Positions 41,661 through 53,354 are shown, counted from the first letter of the stretch. The stretch: 64,000 bases of DNA from an unidentified bacterial endosymbiont (GCF_918797525.1 NZ_OU963893.1:2108001-2172000); one strand, 5' to 3'. Notes: generated by a model not told the origin, from the sequence alone. Translations and numbers: made by a program.

Positions 41661-43646
41661 TTACCACTGATAACTCACAAAAATCTTACCGTTACGCCCA
41701 TCCTGCGGGATGCCCTGCGGTGACCAGTACTCTTTATCAAAGGCGTTACCCAGCACCAGGGTGGTGGTGACGCCTTTAAGCTGCTGCTGGCCCTTATAGC
41801 TGACGTAAAAGTCATTAACCGCATAGCCGGGCTGTTTGCTGTAGCTGCTGCTGATATGGGTGGAGCGATCGACAAACGTGCCTATCCAGCCCACGGAGAA
41901 GCCGCTTTGCGCCACCGGGATATCGAGCTTGCTGGAAACGGTGTCCGGGTTAATGCTGGAGATATATTCCCCTGTAGCAGTATCCTTACCACGTGTGCGG
42001 TTATAGGCCACATCCAGACTGAAAAGAGTAGCAGAGTATTTCGCCATCGCATCCCAGCCCCAGATTTTGGCATCAGGAACGTTATAGGACATGGTGGTCG
42101 CCGCAGCAAAATCGACGGTGGTGGAGATGTAATCTTTCGCTTTGGTATCAAAGTAGCTGGCTTTGAACTCCAGCGCATCGTTGGCGAGAATCAGATCGTC
42201 AACGCGAAGCCCGAAACCGTACTCCTGGGTTTCGTTAGTTTCCGGGCGCAGGTTCGGGTTCGGCACCCAGTAGTTGGTGTAGAAGTTGCCGATGGAGAAG
42301 TGTTTAGCATCGTTATACATCTCGCCCATCGTCGGCGCGCGGAAGGCCTGAGCGTAAGAGCCAAACAGCATCAGCCAGTCAGTCGGGCTGACGGTTAACC
42401 CCGCGCGGGATGACCACCTGTCGGCGTTAACATCGTCGTAACCGCTGCTGCTGCCGCGATAATTATCGTAGCGGGTGCCGCCGAGGATCGTCACCGGCAG
42501 GTCGCGCAGGGTGATTTCATCCTGCAGCCAGCCGGAGCTGAAATCGATTTTTGCATCCGGGAAGCCGGTGGTTGCCCCGCTCGGGCTTTGCTCCTGACGA
42601 GAGTATTCTCCGCCGTAGGTCAGCAAGTGTGATGCGAAGGCGTCGCTGAAGAGGTGAGAGCGGTTTTCCACTTTACCGCCCTGGGTGGTCTGCTTGCGAA
42701 ATTCGCCGCTGCCGTCGATATTCTGGGCATTGATACGCGCCTCAGACCAGTAGACCTTAAGGTCGGCATTAAGCCACTCGTTACCCGCCGGGTCGATTGT
42801 ATAGCCAAGCTGAGCATCGCGCTGGATGGTGGAGCGGTCGGTCATTGGGTTGCTGCTGTTATCCGCTGCAGGGGTTTGCGGGTTTTTCGGCTCCCGGGCA
42901 GCGTTGTTATAGTAGCGAAGGGAGCCGCTCAGCGTCTGGGCCGGGTCGAACTTCCAACTGCCTTTCGCCAGCATATTGCTGATGGATTCGTCGTTAGGCG
43001 CCGTTGCGCCATCGCTCTGGCGGAGATCTCCGCGATCGCGACTGGACCAGGAGAGCAGGCCGTCCAGGGTGTCGGTGCGGCCATAGGCGCTGGCGCCCAT
43101 ACCCATACTGCGATCGCCCGTCGCGCCCGTACCGAATACGCGGTAGCCGCTGTTTTTTCCCGGCTCAAGCATGTCTTTTGCGTCGACGGTGTCGTACGAA
43201 ATTACGCCACCGAGCGCGCCGCTGCCGTATAGCAGGGCGGAGGGGCCACGGACCACTTCGATGCGTTTGATTAACGCGGGGTCCACGAAGGTGCTGTTCA
43301 GGTGACCGGTGTCGGTACCTTGACGCACGCCGTCAACCAGCACCAGCACGCCACGGCGGTCGTAGCCGCGCAGGTTAACGTCCTGTCCATTGGTACGCCC
43401 TGTACCGTCCAGCGTCAGGCCAGGGACGTTTCGCAGCAGATCGGCACCCGTACTGGCAGTCTGGTTTTCCGCTGCGGTGGTATCAATCACGCTCACCATC
43501 ATCGGGGCTTCAAAGGTACTGCGGGCATTGCCGGTAGCGGTCACGGTAATATCATCTGCCCCGGCAAAGGCGACGCCCGGCAAGGAACTGACAATCGCCA
43601 GCGCCAGTAATGACGGGCGTAAAGGCGCGGAATGCAGGTGTGGCAT
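41661..43646 (-). CDS. hmuR: TonB-dependent haemin receptor
   Basis: HmuR brings haem across the outer membrane using TonB energy. The 661-residue protein has a signal peptide (about 1-28, ending AFA), a TonB box DDITVTATG, a plug domain, and a 22-strand barrel ending in a C-terminal aromatic residue (VSYQW). The haem-receptor FRAP and NPNL motifs with the intervening His are present (FRAPTMGEMYNDAKHFS ... PNPNL). It is the second gene of the operon after hemP. Confidence 0.95.
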   Translation of the reverse strand: MPHLHSAPLRPSLLALAIVSSLPGVAFAGADDITVTATGNARSTFEAPMMVSVIDTTAAENQTASTGADLLRNVPGLTLDGTGRTNGQDVNLRGYDRRGVLVLVDGVRQGTDTGHLNSTFVDPALIKRIEVVRGPSALLYGSGALGGVISYDTVDAKDMLEPGKNSGYRVFGTGATGDRSMGMGASAYGRTDTLDGLLSWSSRDRGDLRQSDGATAPNDESISNMLAKGSWKFDPAQTLSGSLRYYNNAAREPKNPQTPAADNSSNPMTDRSTIQRDAQLGYTIDPAGNEWLNADLKVYWSEARINAQNIDGSGEFRKQTTQGGKVENRSHLFSDAFASHLLTYGGEYSRQEQSPSGATTGFPDAKIDFSSGWLQDEITLRDLPVTILGGTRYDNYRGSSSGYDDVNADRWSSRAGLTVSPTDWLMLFGSYAQAFRAPTMGEMYNDAKHFSIGNFYTNYWVPNPNLRPETNETQEYGFGLRVDDLILANDALEFKASYFDTKAKDYISTTVDFAAATTMSYNVPDAKIWGWDAMAKYSATLFSLDVAYNRTRGKDTATGEYISSINPDTVSSKLDIPVAQSGFSVGWIGTFVDRSTHISSSYSKQPGYAVNDFYVSYKGQQQLKGVTTTLVLGNAFDKEYWSPQGIPQDGRNGKIFVSYQW

Positions 43647-43718
43647 AGCAACTCTCCATTTAGAATCGAAAGCGCTGGCTGCCTGGGGGTCACCTGGGTG
43701 GCTGGCGTACTGTTTTGT

Positions 43719-43907
43719 TTATTTAGTGAGGATCAGTTTTCCGGCATGCGTCTGGCGCAGTAAATAGTGCTGGCCGTCATGCTCGATAATGACCCGCCCT
43801 TCATCACCCAGCAGACTTTTGCTGTCGATTCGGCGATCGTTGGGGGCGGGGAAAGGCGCTGTATGTATTTTTGCTGGCGTAGCCGCGCGGTTGTCCGTAG
43901 GTGACAT
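43719..43907 (-). CDS. hemP: haemin uptake protein HemP (YdiE)
   Basis: HemP is a small conserved protein needed for full haem uptake in several bacteria, acting as a regulator or activator of the receptor gene. The 62-residue product begins MSPTDNRAATP and has the family core GRVIIEHDGQHYLLRQT. In E. coli K-12 this gene (ydiE) remains next to aroH although hmuRSTUV are missing. An upstream TTG at 43925 is in frame; ATG 43907 is preferred, although neither has a strong ribosome-binding site. A Fur box lies just upstream. Confidence 0.88.
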   Translation of the reverse strand: MSPTDNRAATPAKIHTAPFPAPNDRRIDSKSLLGDEGRVIIEHDGQHYLLRQTHAGKLILTK

Positions 43908-43932
43908 AATGTATATAAATAACAATCAATGT

Positions 43933-43951
43933 AACAATGATAATCATTATC
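43933..43951 (-). promoter_or_regulatory. Fur box of the hemP-hmuRSTUV operon
   Basis: AACAATGATAATCATTATC matches the 19-bp Fur consensus (GATAATGATAATCATTATC) at nearly all positions and sits 26 bases upstream of the hemP ATG. Iron-replete repression of haem uptake is expected. Confidence 0.88.
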
Positions 43952-44011
43952 AATAAACTATAAATTCACGGCAAGCGTTTTTATGAAAATAGTGGACGGG
44001 ATCAAATTTGG

Positions 44012-44040
44012 CGAAAAGCGGCGGCCGCTGAAAGGCCGCC
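44012..44040 (-). terminator. terminator of aroH
   Basis: A perfect 7-bp stem, GGCGGCC and GGCCGCC (arms 44020-44026 and 44034-44040), is followed on the minus strand by GCTTTTCG. The T-run is short. Confidence 0.55.
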
Positions 44041-44053
44041 TCTGGATAAATAA

Positions 44054-45100
44054 TCAGAAGCGGGTATCAACCGCCGCAGCCAGCCTCTCCAGCAGTAGCT
44101 CGCTGTCATCCCAGCTCAGGCACGGGTCGGTAATTGACTGGCCGTAAACCAACGGCTGGCCGGCCACGATTTTCTGCGTGCCTTCCTTGATAAAGCTTTC
44201 AGCCATGATACCTGCCACGGCAGTTGAGCCGCTGCGGATCTGCTGGCAGATTTCATCGCATACATCCAGCTGGCGGCGGTGCTGTTTCTGGCAGTTGCCG
44301 TGGCTGAAATCCACGACCAGCTGTTCAGGCAGGTCAAACTCGGCCAGCGTTTCGCAGGCTGTTGCAATATCTTCTGCATGGTAGTTCGGTTTTTTCCCGC
44401 CGCGCATGATGATATGGCCGTAAGGATTGCCGCTGGTTTGGTAGATGGTCATCTGGCCGGACTTATCCGGCGACAGGAACATATGGCTGGCGCGCGCCGC
44501 GCGAATAGCATCGACCGCAATGCGCGTATTACCGTCCGTACCGTTTTTAAACCCGACCGGGCACGAGAGCGCAGAGGCCATTTCACGGTGGATCTGGCTT
44601 TCGGTCGTCCGGGCGCCAATCGCCCCCCAACTGATGAGATCGGCGATAAACTGTCCGGTCACCATATCAAGGAACTCGGTCGCAGTGGGTACGCCCAGCT
44701 CGTTCACCTGTAACAGCAGTTTACGCGCCAGCTCAATACCGTGGTTCACGCGATAGCTGCCATTGAGATCCGGGTCAGAGATCAACCCTTTCCAGCCAAC
44801 GACGGTACGCGGTTTTTCAAAGTAGGTACGCATCACGATCTCGAGGCGATGCTGATGTATATCGCGCAGCCCCTGGAGCCGCTTTGCATATTCCATTGCC
44901 GCATCCAGGTCGTGGATGGAGCAGGGGCCGATGATCACCAGAAGACGCTTGTCTTCACCCTTGAGGATTTTTTCAATGCGGCGGCGTGAAGCCGTCACCT
45001 GTTCCGCAACCTCGGCGGAAACGGGATGCCGTTGGGCCAATTCAGCCGGCGTGACCAGGCTATCAATGCGCGCGGTGCGCAGTTCGTCGGTTTTGTTCAT
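44054..45100 (-). CDS. aroH: 3-deoxy-7-phosphoheptulonate synthase, Trp-sensitive
   Basis: AroH condenses phosphoenolpyruvate and erythrose-4-phosphate in the first step of aromatic amino acid synthesis; this isoenzyme is inhibited by tryptophan. The 348 residues equal the E. coli length. Conserved metal and substrate residues include GPCSIHD (Cys metal ligand), KPRTVVGWKG and SHGNCQKQHRRQ. The TrpR operator upstream supports the Trp-specific identity against AroF and AroG. Confidence 0.96.
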   Translation of the reverse strand: MNKTDELRTARIDSLVTPAELAQRHPVSAEVAEQVTASRRRIEKILKGEDKRLLVIIGPCSIHDLDAAMEYAKRLQGLRDIHQHRLEIVMRTYFEKPRTVVGWKGLISDPDLNGSYRVNHGIELARKLLLQVNELGVPTATEFLDMVTGQFIADLISWGAIGARTTESQIHREMASALSCPVGFKNGTDGNTRIAVDAIRAARASHMFLSPDKSGQMTIYQTSGNPYGHIIMRGGKKPNYHAEDIATACETLAEFDLPEQLVVDFSHGNCQKQHRRQLDVCDEICQQIRSGSTAVAGIMAESFIKEGTQKIVAGQPLVYGQSITDPCLSWDDSELLLERLAAAVDTRF

Positions 45101-45237
45101 GGGATATCTCAGAAATTTTTTGCTTCATCGGCAGACTACCGGGAAGTGATGGGCATCACCTTAAACCAATCCCTGCTGATTTCAAGTTCGGGACGATGCC
45201 GCCCCGATGATGCCCTCAGGATAACTGAAACTCGGTT

Positions 45238-45261
45238 AATGTACTAGCATATTAGTACATT
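45238..45261 (-). promoter_or_regulatory. TrpR operator of aroH
   Basis: AATGTACTA and TAGTACATT form perfect 9-bp arms around six bases; the two CTAG-like half sites have the same spacing as in the E. coli aroH operator. The operator overlaps the ppsR stop codon (45252-45254), about 140 bases upstream of aroH. Confidence 0.85.
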
Positions 45262-46085
45262 CGGCGACTCAATCCCATGATGTCGAGAATTTTGGTGGCG
45301 ATTTCTTCTACAGAATAGTTAGTACTGTTCAGACACGGGATCTGGTTTTTGCGATACAGGGCCTCAACTTCAGCGACCTCCATGCGGCACTGGCGCATTG
45401 AAGCATAGCGACTGTTCTCGCGGCGCTCTTCGCGGATTGCCGCCAGACGTTCCGGGTTAATGGTCAGACCAAAAAGCTTATGTTGCAACGGCTTCAGCGC
45501 GGCGGGGAGAACCAGGTTATCCATATCATCGGCAATAAAGGGGTAGTTCGCGGCGCGAATGCCAAACTGCATTGCCAGATAGAGGCTGGTTGGCGTTTTG
45601 CCGCAGCGCGATACGCCAAGCAAAATTACCTGGGCCTGATCCAGATTACGCATAGAGATACCGTCGTCATGGGCGAGGGTATAATCAATGGCGGCGATAC
45701 GCGCATCGTATTTTATCAGGTTGCCCGGGTTCAGTCCGTGGGTGCGGTGAGCGACAGGCGTGGGATCGAGCTTCAGTTCATTCTGCAGCGGGGCGACCAG
45801 CGCCTGCACGATATCCTGACAAAAGCCTTCACTTTGAATAATAATGGCGCGAATTTCGGGGAGTACGATGGAATAGAAGACCAGCGGGCGCATGCCGGTT
45901 TGCTGGTAAATGGCGTCTATCTGGTCTTTAACCGCTTTGGCGCGGCTCTCGTTTTCCACAAACGGCAGCGTGATGCTGTTTATCGACACGGGGAATTGCG
46001 ACATCACCGCGTGTCCCAGCACCTCGGCGGTGATCGCCGTCCCATCAGAAATATAAAAAACGTGGCGATCGACAACATTATCCAT
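45252..46085 (-). CDS. ppsR: PEP synthetase regulatory protein (kinase/pyrophosphorylase)
   Basis: PpsR inactivates PEP synthase by ADP-dependent phosphorylation and reactivates it by phosphate-dependent removal. The 277 residues from ATG 46085 equal the E. coli length; the opening [17 protein letters not shown] is family-typical and [11 protein letters not shown] is the nucleotide-binding loop. An upstream in-frame codon adding 25 residues is not supported. It is divergent from its target ppsA, separated by 335 bases. Confidence 0.94.
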   Translation of the reverse strand: MDNVVDRHVFYISDGTAITAEVLGHAVMSQFPVSINSITLPFVENESRAKAVKDQIDAIYQQTGMRPLVFYSIVLPEIRAIIIQSEGFCQDIVQALVAPLQNELKLDPTPVAHRTHGLNPGNLIKYDARIAAIDYTLAHDDGISMRNLDQAQVILLGVSRCGKTPTSLYLAMQFGIRAANYPFIADDMDNLVLPAALKPLQHKLFGLTINPERLAAIREERRENSRYASMRQCRMEVAEVEALYRKNQIPCLNSTNYSVEEIATKILDIMGLSRRMY

Positions 46086-46420
46086 TTTATCCACCCTGAA
46101 TATCGGATCTAATTGCCTGAAAGCATAAATTAAAAAACGAAAACAGGCATTAAAGAACATCTTCTGATTATAAATGAAAGGGTGTTTTTAATTTTACTGA
46201 AAAGCGTATTTCATTTTCCGGATTGCCGCTCTATTTGTATGGTTTTCGCTGGAAGCCATAGGAATCATCGGGTTAGCGTGGGATGGGAAAGTGTCCGAAA
46301 AATTGAAAATTTATATTGCTTACACGATTCACCGTTTTTTAAGCGCACATAATTATGCCAGTATAAATGCGAAGTCAGGCGTTACTTACTCCGATCAAAT
46401 ATCACAAAAGGATTGTTTCG
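46086..46420. promoter_or_regulatory. ppsR-ppsA divergent promoter region
   Basis: The 335-base gap has no gene. A Cra (FruR)-like site is described separately. A TATAAA hexamer at 46362-46367 is a candidate -10 for ppsA. The left half is AT-rich and presumably holds the ppsR promoter. Confidence 0.5.
46318..46333 (+). promoter_or_regulatory. Cra-like site upstream of ppsA
   Basis: On the minus strand GGTGAATCGTGTAAGC closely matches the Cra/FruR operator known upstream of E. coli ppsA (GGTGAATCGTTCAAGC as I recall it). It lies about 90 bases before the ppsA ATG, consistent with Cra activation during gluconeogenesis. Confidence 0.7.
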
Positions 46421-48799
<2,379 letters not shown>

Positions 48800-48811
48800 C
48801 ACGTTTTAAAC

Positions 48812-48843
48812 AAAAAAAGGTTCCCCTTTAAAAGGGGGAACCT
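48812..48843 (-). terminator. terminator at the ppsA/small-protein junction
   Basis: AGGTTCCCC and GGGGAACCT form a 9-bp stem. On the minus strand it is followed by T7, so it terminates the opposite-strand small gene strongly and, by its stem, may also stop ppsA transcription. Confidence 0.8.
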
Positions 48844-48906
48844 CAATCATTACATGCGGGCGGCACGAATTCGTGCAGATTATGAACCTCCGCAGCCCTA
48901 CGGGCG

Positions 48907-49161
48907 TTACTTTCCAGCGCTATAGCTTCCTTTAACCTTACTGGCCTCCATGACCTTACGCTCCAGTTCAGCCCTACGTTTATCTGCGTTTCTACGGTCC
49001 TGTGAAGTACTGCGCTCGTTACGCTCCTGTGCCGCTTTCGCTTCTCGTGAACCAGGATCAGGGCCTCCAGCGGGATCATTTGCAGGCCACCCCATAGCCA
49101 TGGCGCCAGGCGTGTTAAGCAAACATAAACCTAAAAGGATGGTTTTAATTAATTTAGTCAA
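48907..49161 (-). CDS. small exported protein of unknown function (TTG start)
   Basis: An 84-residue protein with a Sec signal peptide (about 1-22, MTKLIKTILLGLCLLNTPG then AMA). The mature part is short, very hydrophilic and charged (Arg, Lys, Glu, Asp), helical in character and lacks Cys, recalling small periplasmic stress proteins, but I recognise no family. The start is TTG 49161 with GGAG eight bases upstream; no ATG precedes the signal peptide, so TTG is required. A strong terminator lies 64 bases beyond the stop. It is absent at this position in E. coli K-12. Confidence 0.72.
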   Translation of the reverse strand: MTKLIKTILLGLCLLNTPGAMAMGWPANDPAGGPDPGSREAKAAQERNERSTSQDRRNADKRRAELERKVMEASKVKGSYSAGK

Positions 49162-49530
49162 AGCAGGTTCTCCATAATGATAAAAAAAGGCTGATAACCT
49201 TGTTTACGCGTCGCAGGGAAGAGACTGTAAAATGAAAAATCTGAACAGCCAGTAGGGTTATTCCCCCATTTTTACGCAGATGATAAATAAAACAAGGTTA
49301 TGCGTTCTGTTCAAAGCATTGTTGCAACGCTCGCGATGAAACAGGCTTTTGCCTTATTTTATGCTGCCCATCACAAATAAAACAAAAAACCAAATATCGT
49401 AATTTACCTGTGAGTTTAGACAATTGTTAGTGCGCAACGCGTTGCTGATACTTGAGCCTTACCGCGCATTCCCCAGGGCGATGCGTGACTGGTTGAAATA
49501 CGTTTTAACCTGATAAAAGGCAAATAAAAA
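49162..49530. other. intergenic region upstream of the glycoside operon
   Basis: The 369-base gap has no supported gene. It is AT-rich and contains a 12-bp palindrome described separately; promoters for both flanking genes must lie here. Confidence 0.5.
49434..49445 (+). promoter_or_regulatory. palindromic operator candidate of the glycoside operon
   Basis: GCAACGCGTTGC is a perfect 12-bp palindrome with a central CG, the symmetry typical of LacI/GalR-family operators. It lies 86 bases before the transporter ATG. No regulator gene of that family is adjacent. Confidence 0.45.
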
Positions 49531-50932
49531 ATGACACTTCCCTCTGTTTTGCGTACTAAAGACAAAATAGGCTATGGCTTAGGTGATATGGCCAGCGCGC
49601 TGGTCTGGCAAACGGCAACGTTATTTCTTGCCTATTTCTACACCGACGTTTTTGGTTTACCCGCGGCCGTGATGGGAACCATGTTTTTAGTGGTTCGCGT
49701 GGTGGATGCGTTTGTCGACCCCTGCATTGGCGCGATGGTGGATCGCACTCAGACGCGTCACGGGCGTTTTCGTCCCTGGCTGCTGTGGTTCGCAATTCCG
49801 TTTGGCGTGAGCTGCCTCATCACCTTTTATGTCCCGCAGGTGGGGGCGACGGGCAAAATTATCTACGCCTGCCTCACTTACACCCTCCTGAGCCTGATTT
49901 ATTCCGCAATTAATGTCCCTTACTGCGCCATGCCGGGGGCACTCACGTTGGATCCTCGTGAGCGGCACTCTTTACAGTCCTGGCGCTTTGGCCTGTCGTT
50001 TATCGGCGGGTTGGTCGTCACGGTCATCGCCCTACCGCTGGTCTCGCACCTGGGCCAGGGTAACGTTCAGAAAGGCTATTTTTATGCCATGAGCCTGATG
50101 GGGTTGCTGGGTATTGTTTTATTCTTCTGCTGTTTCTTTATGACCCGCGAGCGTTATTCTCCCCGTAATGATACCTCCGGCTCCATGCTCACTGATTTAA
50201 AACTGCTGGCCGGAAACAGCCAATGGCGGATTGTTTTCTTGTTTAATATTTTGCTGTTAACCGCCGTGGTGACGCGTGGGTCCGCGACGATGTATTACGT
50301 CAACTATGTGCTGCTGCGCCCGGATCTGGTTTTCGCCTTTATTGTTTCCGGCATGGTGGCGTCCTTAAGCGGCGCATTATTATCGGAACGTCTGTTAGGG
50401 AAATTTGACCGCATTCGCGCCTATCAATGGACCATTATTTCCTTCGTTATATTTGGTGCGCTGATTTTCTTTCTTCCTCCCTCACAGGTGTGGCTGATAT
50501 TTGGCCTGAACATTATTTTTAGCTTTATTCAAAACCTGACTACACCGCTGCAGTGGACCATGTTTTCCGACGTGGTCGACTACGAGCAGCACCGTAGCGG
50601 CCGTCGGCTGGACGGTCTGGTCTTCTCCACCGCGCTGTTTGCCATCAAGTTTGGGCTGGCGCTGGGGGGGGGCCGTAGTCGGCTGGGTGCTTGGTATGGT
50701 GGATTACGCGCCCGGCCAGGCGACGCAGGCACCGCATGTGCTCTCAACCATTAATGCTCTTTTTACCCTTATCCCCTGTGCGCTTTTCCTGTGCATGGTG
50801 GCGCTGCTTTCCATCTACAAGCTTAACAGCCAGCTGGTAGATTCCATCGCCCGCGAACTTGCCAGCAAGCGCGACGTGCGACCCGATGCAGGGCAACTCA
50901 GCCCGGCCACCCATTCTGCAATACAGGAGTAA
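49531..50932 (+). pseudogene. GPH-family glycoside/cation symporter, frameshifted
   Basis: This is a glycoside-pentoside-hexuronide:cation symporter (MelB/YicJ type) with 12 expected membrane segments; motifs include KIGYGLGDMASA near the start and VDRTQTRHGRFRPWLLW in loop 2-3. The frame from ATG 49531 leaves the family sequence at a G9 run (50664-50672) and ends at 50754 with an aberrant tail. Dropping one G restores a 466-residue protein ending at 50932, three bases before the GH3 gene. The rest is intact, so it is a fresh frameshift, a homopolymer error, or slippage-controlled. It would import the substrate of the next gene. Confidence 0.88.
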
Positions 50933-50935
50933 AAC

Positions 50936-53311
50936 ATGACGGTTATCTATAAGGACGCGGGACGTCCGGTGCACGAGCGCGTCGCCGATCTGCTGGCGCG
51001 TATGACCCCGGAAGAAAAATATGCCCAGATGCACGCGTACTGGCTGATCCTCGATGAGAACGGCAACCACCGCGAGCGCAGCGATTTGAGCGATGAATTT
51101 GCGGGGGTAAGTGAACAGGCCGCGCTTAGCGAACGGCTGAAGCTGGGAGTCGGGCAGATCACCCGTCCGCTGGGCACCCACATCGTCGATGCCAGAACCG
51201 GGGTGCGTGCGGCAAACGCTCTTCAACGCATGATGATGGAAGAGACCCGGCTCGGCATCCCGGCGCTGTTTCACGAAGAGTGCCTGGTGGGGCTGCTGTG
51301 CAAAGAGGCCACGCTGTTTCCCTCTTCCCTGAACTACGGTTCAACCTGGGATCCCGAACTGGTGCAGCGGGCGGCAAAACAAATTGGCCAGGAAGCACGT
51401 TCTGTGGGGTGCCAACAGGGCCTGGCACCCGTGCTGGATGTGTCCCGGGATGTGCGCTGGGGGCGTACGGAGGAGACCTTTGGTGAAGATCCCTGGCTGG
51501 TGGGAGTGATGGCGACCGCCTACGTAAAAGGGTTGCAGGGTGAAAAGCGCGATCTGCTGGCAACGCTCAAACATTACGTGGGTCACTCGTTCAGTGAAGG
51601 GGCGCGTAACCATGCCCCGGTCCACCTGGGTTTTAGCGAACTCAACGACACCTTCCTTCTGCCGTTTGAAATGGCCGTGAAGCTGGCAAACGCCGGGTCG
51701 GTGATGCCTGCCTATCACGATATTGATAATCAGCCCGCGCACAGCGACCACTTCCTGCTGACCACGGTACTGCGCGAGTGGTGGGGTTTTGATGGCATTA
51801 TTGTGGCGGATTATGGCGGCGTGAGCCTGCTGCACCAGCATCACGGGACCGCGCACGATGCGGCGGGTTCGGCGGCGCTTGCATTTAACGCCGGGCTGGA
51901 CGTTGAGTTACCGAAGGACGACTGCGCACGCCATCTGGCCGACGCGGTCGATCGCGCGCTGATCGCACCGGCGAAAATCGATGAAATTGTCGCTCGTGTG
52001 CTGACGGAAAAATTCCGCCTCGGGTTGTTCGAAAAACCCTACGCCGATGAGAACAACATCGATCTGCAAAATGAGACCACCCGGCAGGTTGCGCGTGAGG
52101 TGGCGACAAAGTCGCTAACGCTGCTTGAGAATAACGGCATTTTACCTCTTGGCGGTAAACCCCACGTGGCGGTGGTTGGGCCAACGGCTGACGATCCGCT
52201 GGCCTTGCTGAGCGGCTACAGTTTCCCGGTGCACTTGATTATCAGCGATATGGTTGAGGAGACTTCGCAGGTGACCACCCCGCGCGCGGCGCTGGAACAC
52301 CGCCTCGGTACCTCGCAGGTGCGTTACGCTAAAGGCTGCCACATTATTGAAACGCGGATGGCCGGTGCGCCGGTATTTCCCGGAGACAGCGGCGGTAAAC
52401 CGATGCAGCAGTCGCCGGTTTCGCAAAGCACCGCACTGATCCCCGAGGCCGTGAATGCTGCAAAAGAGAGTGACGTGGTGGTCGCCTGCGTCGGCGATCT
52501 CGCCGGGCTGTTCCAGAGTGGGACGGTAGGCGAAGGTTCAGATACTGATTCTCTTAACCTGCCGGGCGTGCAACAGCAACTGCTGGAGGCGCTGGTAGCA
52601 ACCGGCAAACCTGTGATTGTGGTGATGACCGGCGGGCGCCCTTACAACCTGCAGGGGCTGGAAGATAGGGTTGCTGCACTGATGATGGCCTGGGCGCCAG
52701 GGCAGGAAGGCGGCTGGGCGATTGCCGATGTGCTTACCGGTCGCGCCGAGCCGCAGGGCAGGCTGGTGGTCAGCGTGCCGAAGAGCGCAGGGGCGATGCC
52801 GTACTATTACAACCACAAACTTAAAAGCGGCGGCACGCCGTTCGCGTTTCACTTCGGTTCCCGCTATCCCTTTGGTTACGGTCTGGGCTGGACGCAATTT
52901 AACTGGGGGACGGCGCGCGTGGCGCACCCCCACATCCCTGTCGACGGTGAGGTGGTGCTAAGCCTGGATATCACTAATACCGGCGAGCGCAGCGGCAGTG
53001 AAGTGGTCCAGGTCTATGTCCGGGATAAGGTCGCGACTCAGGTCCGGCCGCTTCAGGAACTGAAGGCGTTTCAGCGCGTGACGCTCTCGCCGGGTGAAAG
53101 CGCAACGCTCACGTTCACCTTGCCGGTGGAGATGTTCAATTTCACCCGTCGCGACGGGAAACGTATCGTTGAACCCGGTGAATTTGAGCTACAGATTGGC
53201 ACATCGTCGGCGGATATTCACGAGGTGGTCGGCGTGGCCGTAACCGGTGAGACACGTGTGCTGGCCGCTGAATGGAAAATGGTAAGTAAATGTAATGTAA
53301 CAAGAACATAA
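50936..53311 (+). CDS. GH3 family beta-glycosidase
   Basis: A 791-residue glycoside hydrolase family 3 enzyme, probably a cytoplasmic beta-glucosidase or beta-xylosidase because there is no signal peptide. Domains: N-terminal (beta/alpha)8 barrel with RDVRWGRTEETFGEDP and KHYVGHS; nucleophile D292 in IIVADYGGVS; an alpha/beta sandwich domain (about 385-640); and a C-terminal fibronectin III-like domain (EVVLSLDITNTGERSGSEVV onwards). AGGAGTAAAAC precedes the ATG, which is three bases after the restored end of the transporter frame, so the two form an operon. The substrate cannot be set from sequence alone. Confidence 0.9.
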   Translation: MTVIYKDAGRPVHERVADLLARMTPEEKYAQMHAYWLILDENGNHRERSDLSDEFAGVSEQAALSERLKLGVGQITRPLGTHIVDARTGVRAANALQRMMMEETRLGIPALFHEECLVGLLCKEATLFPSSLNYGSTWDPELVQRAAKQIGQEARSVGCQQGLAPVLDVSRDVRWGRTEETFGEDPWLVGVMATAYVKGLQGEKRDLLATLKHYVGHSFSEGARNHAPVHLGFSELNDTFLLPFEMAVKLANAGSVMPAYHDIDNQPAHSDHFLLTTVLREWWGFDGIIVADYGGVSLLHQHHGTAHDAAGSAALAFNAGLDVELPKDDCARHLADAVDRALIAPAKIDEIVARVLTEKFRLGLFEKPYADENNIDLQNETTRQVAREVATKSLTLLENNGILPLGGKPHVAVVGPTADDPLALLSGYSFPVHLIISDMVEETSQVTTPRAALEHRLGTSQVRYAKGCHIIETRMAGAPVFPGDSGGKPMQQSPVSQSTALIPEAVNAAKESDVVVACVGDLAGLFQSGTVGEGSDTDSLNLPGVQQQLLEALVATGKPVIVVMTGGRPYNLQGLEDRVAALMMAWAPGQEGGWAIADVLTGRAEPQGRLVVSVPKSAGAMPYYYNHKLKSGGTPFAFHFGSRYPFGYGLGWTQFNWGTARVAHPHIPVDGEVVLSLDITNTGERSGSEVVQVYVRDKVATQVRPLQELKAFQRVTLSPGESATLTFTLPVEMFNFTRRDGKRIVEPGEFELQIGTSSADIHEVVGVAVTGETRVLAAEWKMVSKCNVTRT

Positions 53312-53317
53312 AGGAAT

Positions 53318-53354
53318 GGGCTCGCGCTTGTTCGCCGGGACGAGCCCTGTTTTT
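53318..53354 (+). terminator. terminator after the GH3 gene
   Basis: GGGCTCG and CGAGCCC form a 7-bp stem with a 16-nt loop, followed by TG and five T residues. Confidence 0.72.

Noticed and set aside
48843..49079. Second minus-strand frame over the small exported-protein gene
   Set aside because: It overlaps the signal-peptide gene in another frame and crosses the terminator; the other frame has the signal peptide and ribosome-binding site.
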